NCBI RefSeq assembly: GCF_023008405.1
Contig: NZ_CP095376.1
Location: 9,962,501-10,026,500, forward strand
Length of the DNA: 64,000 nucleotides
Origin: Amycolatopsis sp. FBCC-B4732
GTDB taxonomy: Bacteria; Actinomycetota; Actinomycetes; Mycobacteriales; Pseudonocardiaceae
Reading direction: 5' to 3'
Every line of letters starts with the position of its first letter. The stretch's first letter is position 1. Shown in pieces: positions 63,286 to 64,000 of the stretch. The position numbers were made by a program, and so were the translations under genes. Below the pieces are notes generated by a model. The model did no database searches. It saw nothing but the letters and a program-made list of their open reading frames with translations, and was not told where the DNA came from.

Positions 63286-64000
63286 CCGCTGCTCGGCGTC
63301 GACATCGGCACGGCGGCTCGAAAGGCGTACTGCTGGACCCCGGTGGCGCGGTGCTCGCCCGGGCCGTCCGCGAGCACGCCGTGTCGACGCCGCGCCCCGG
63401 CTGGTTCGAGCACGACGCCGAAACCGTCTGGTGGGCGGACTTCACCGCGATCTTCGCGGAGCTGCTGCGCTCGGGGTCAGCGGCATCGGGCCGTGCCTGC
63501 TCCCGGCGTCCGCGGCGGGCGAGCCGGTGCGGCCGGCGATCCTCTACGGCGTCGACACCCGCGCCGGCGAGGAAATCGCGGCACTGAACGAAGAACTGGG
63601 CGCGGCCGCGATCCTGGCGCGCGGCGGTTCGCCGTTGACCAGCCAGGCGGTGGGGCCGAAGCTGCGCTGGCTGGCGCGGCACGAGCCGGACGTCTACGCG
63701 CGCACGGAGAAGCTCCTGATGGCGAGCTCGTTCCTGGTGCACCGGCTGACCGGCCGGTACGTCCTGGACCACCACTCGGCCGGCCAGTGCACGCCGATGT
63801 ACGACCTCGCCGCCGGCGGCTGGGCGGCGGACTGGGCCGAGCGCGTCGCACCCGGGCTGCCGCTGCCGGAACTGCGGTGGCCGAACGAGATCGCGGGCGA
63901 GGTCACCCCGGCCGCGGCCGCGGCGACCGGGCTGCCCGCGGGGTTGCCGGTGACGGCCGGGACGGTCGACGCGTGGGCCGAGGCGGTCAGCGCCGGCGTC
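63286..64000 (+). pseudogene. FGGY family sugar kinase with frameshifts, runs off the right edge
   Basis: Three consecutive frames rebuild one protein. LLGVDIGTA (63289-) shifts after a missing G near 63315 into SKGVLLDPGGAVLARAV and ETVWWADFTAIFAELLR. Near 63475 it shifts again into VSGIGPCLLPASAAGEPVRP. It continues open to the window end, with LYGVDTRAGEE and GTVDAWAEAVSAGV. No start codon precedes the first segment. FGGY kinases phosphorylate xylulose, gluconate or similar sugars. It is broken unless the sequence is in error. Confidence 0.7.

Overview
The window is very GC-rich and tightly packed, with many 4-nt start/stop overlaps (GTGA, ATGA) and frequent GTG and TTG starts. It looks like chromosomal DNA of an actinomycete. 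Three things point to the family Pseudonocardiaceae, most likely Amycolatopsis or a close relative: the gene order around clpS-mec-cysO-cysM-murI-rph, a complete conservon (cvnABCD-type) operon, and the general gene content. This is inference, because no rRNA or other marker is present. I see no CRISPR array, transposase, integrase, prophage or large biosynthetic cluster.

Layout. Positions 1-2.1 kb hold the end of serB, a Pth2-like peptidyl-tRNA hydrolase and an OsmC protein. From 2 to 19.4 kb lies a housekeeping block whose order matches Mycobacterium tuberculosis Rv1329c-Rv1341: dinG, pncB, clpS, a DUF2017 gene, a P1 peptidase, mec, cysO, cysM, rhomboid, murI, a metallo-beta-lactamase-fold phosphodiesterase, rph and rdgB. 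Local additions are bioY, a secreted protein, pncA-eda, a metallo-hydrolase, an Asp/Glu racemase and an arylamine N-acetyltransferase. The mec-cysO-cysM genes form the protein-bound sulfide route to cysteine; pncA and pncB recycle nicotinamide to NAD.

From 19.4 to 30 kb is a variable stretch of regulators facing single enzymes (AraC/aldo-keto reductase, GlxA-type/saccharopine-dehydrogenase-like, TetR/Baeyer-Villiger monooxygenase). It contains several gene remnants and a tRNA gene of unusual structure. From 30 to 42 kb are an XRE regulator, an LCP cell-wall ligase, a phospholipase A2-acyltransferase fusion, a diguanylate cyclase, three tandem hexapeptide mini-genes (the most unusual feature), an MFS exporter, an SDR and a long-chain acyl-CoA ligase. 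From 42 to 47.4 kb are a TenA-like protein and the conservon. From 47.4 kb to the end are mixed small operons (DoxX, Nudix, HAD, macrodomain, hydrolases, YidC-like, transglycosylase, LysR/SDR, SGNH and tripeptidyl-peptidase-like exoenzymes). The right edge holds a LacI gene butted head-to-head against a broken FGGY sugar kinase.

Two dispersed repeat families were found. One is a roughly 93-bp element with inverted ends (three copies). The other is a 20-bp perfect palindrome with a CACGTG core (three copies) at gene ends. The strongest candidate for an undescribed system is at 37441-37615: three consecutive mini-genes, each with its own ribosome binding site, encoding M-X-N-R-D-L. They lie in three different frames and differ only at wobble positions within NRDL. 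They sit between a divergent diguanylate cyclase and a convergent MFS exporter.
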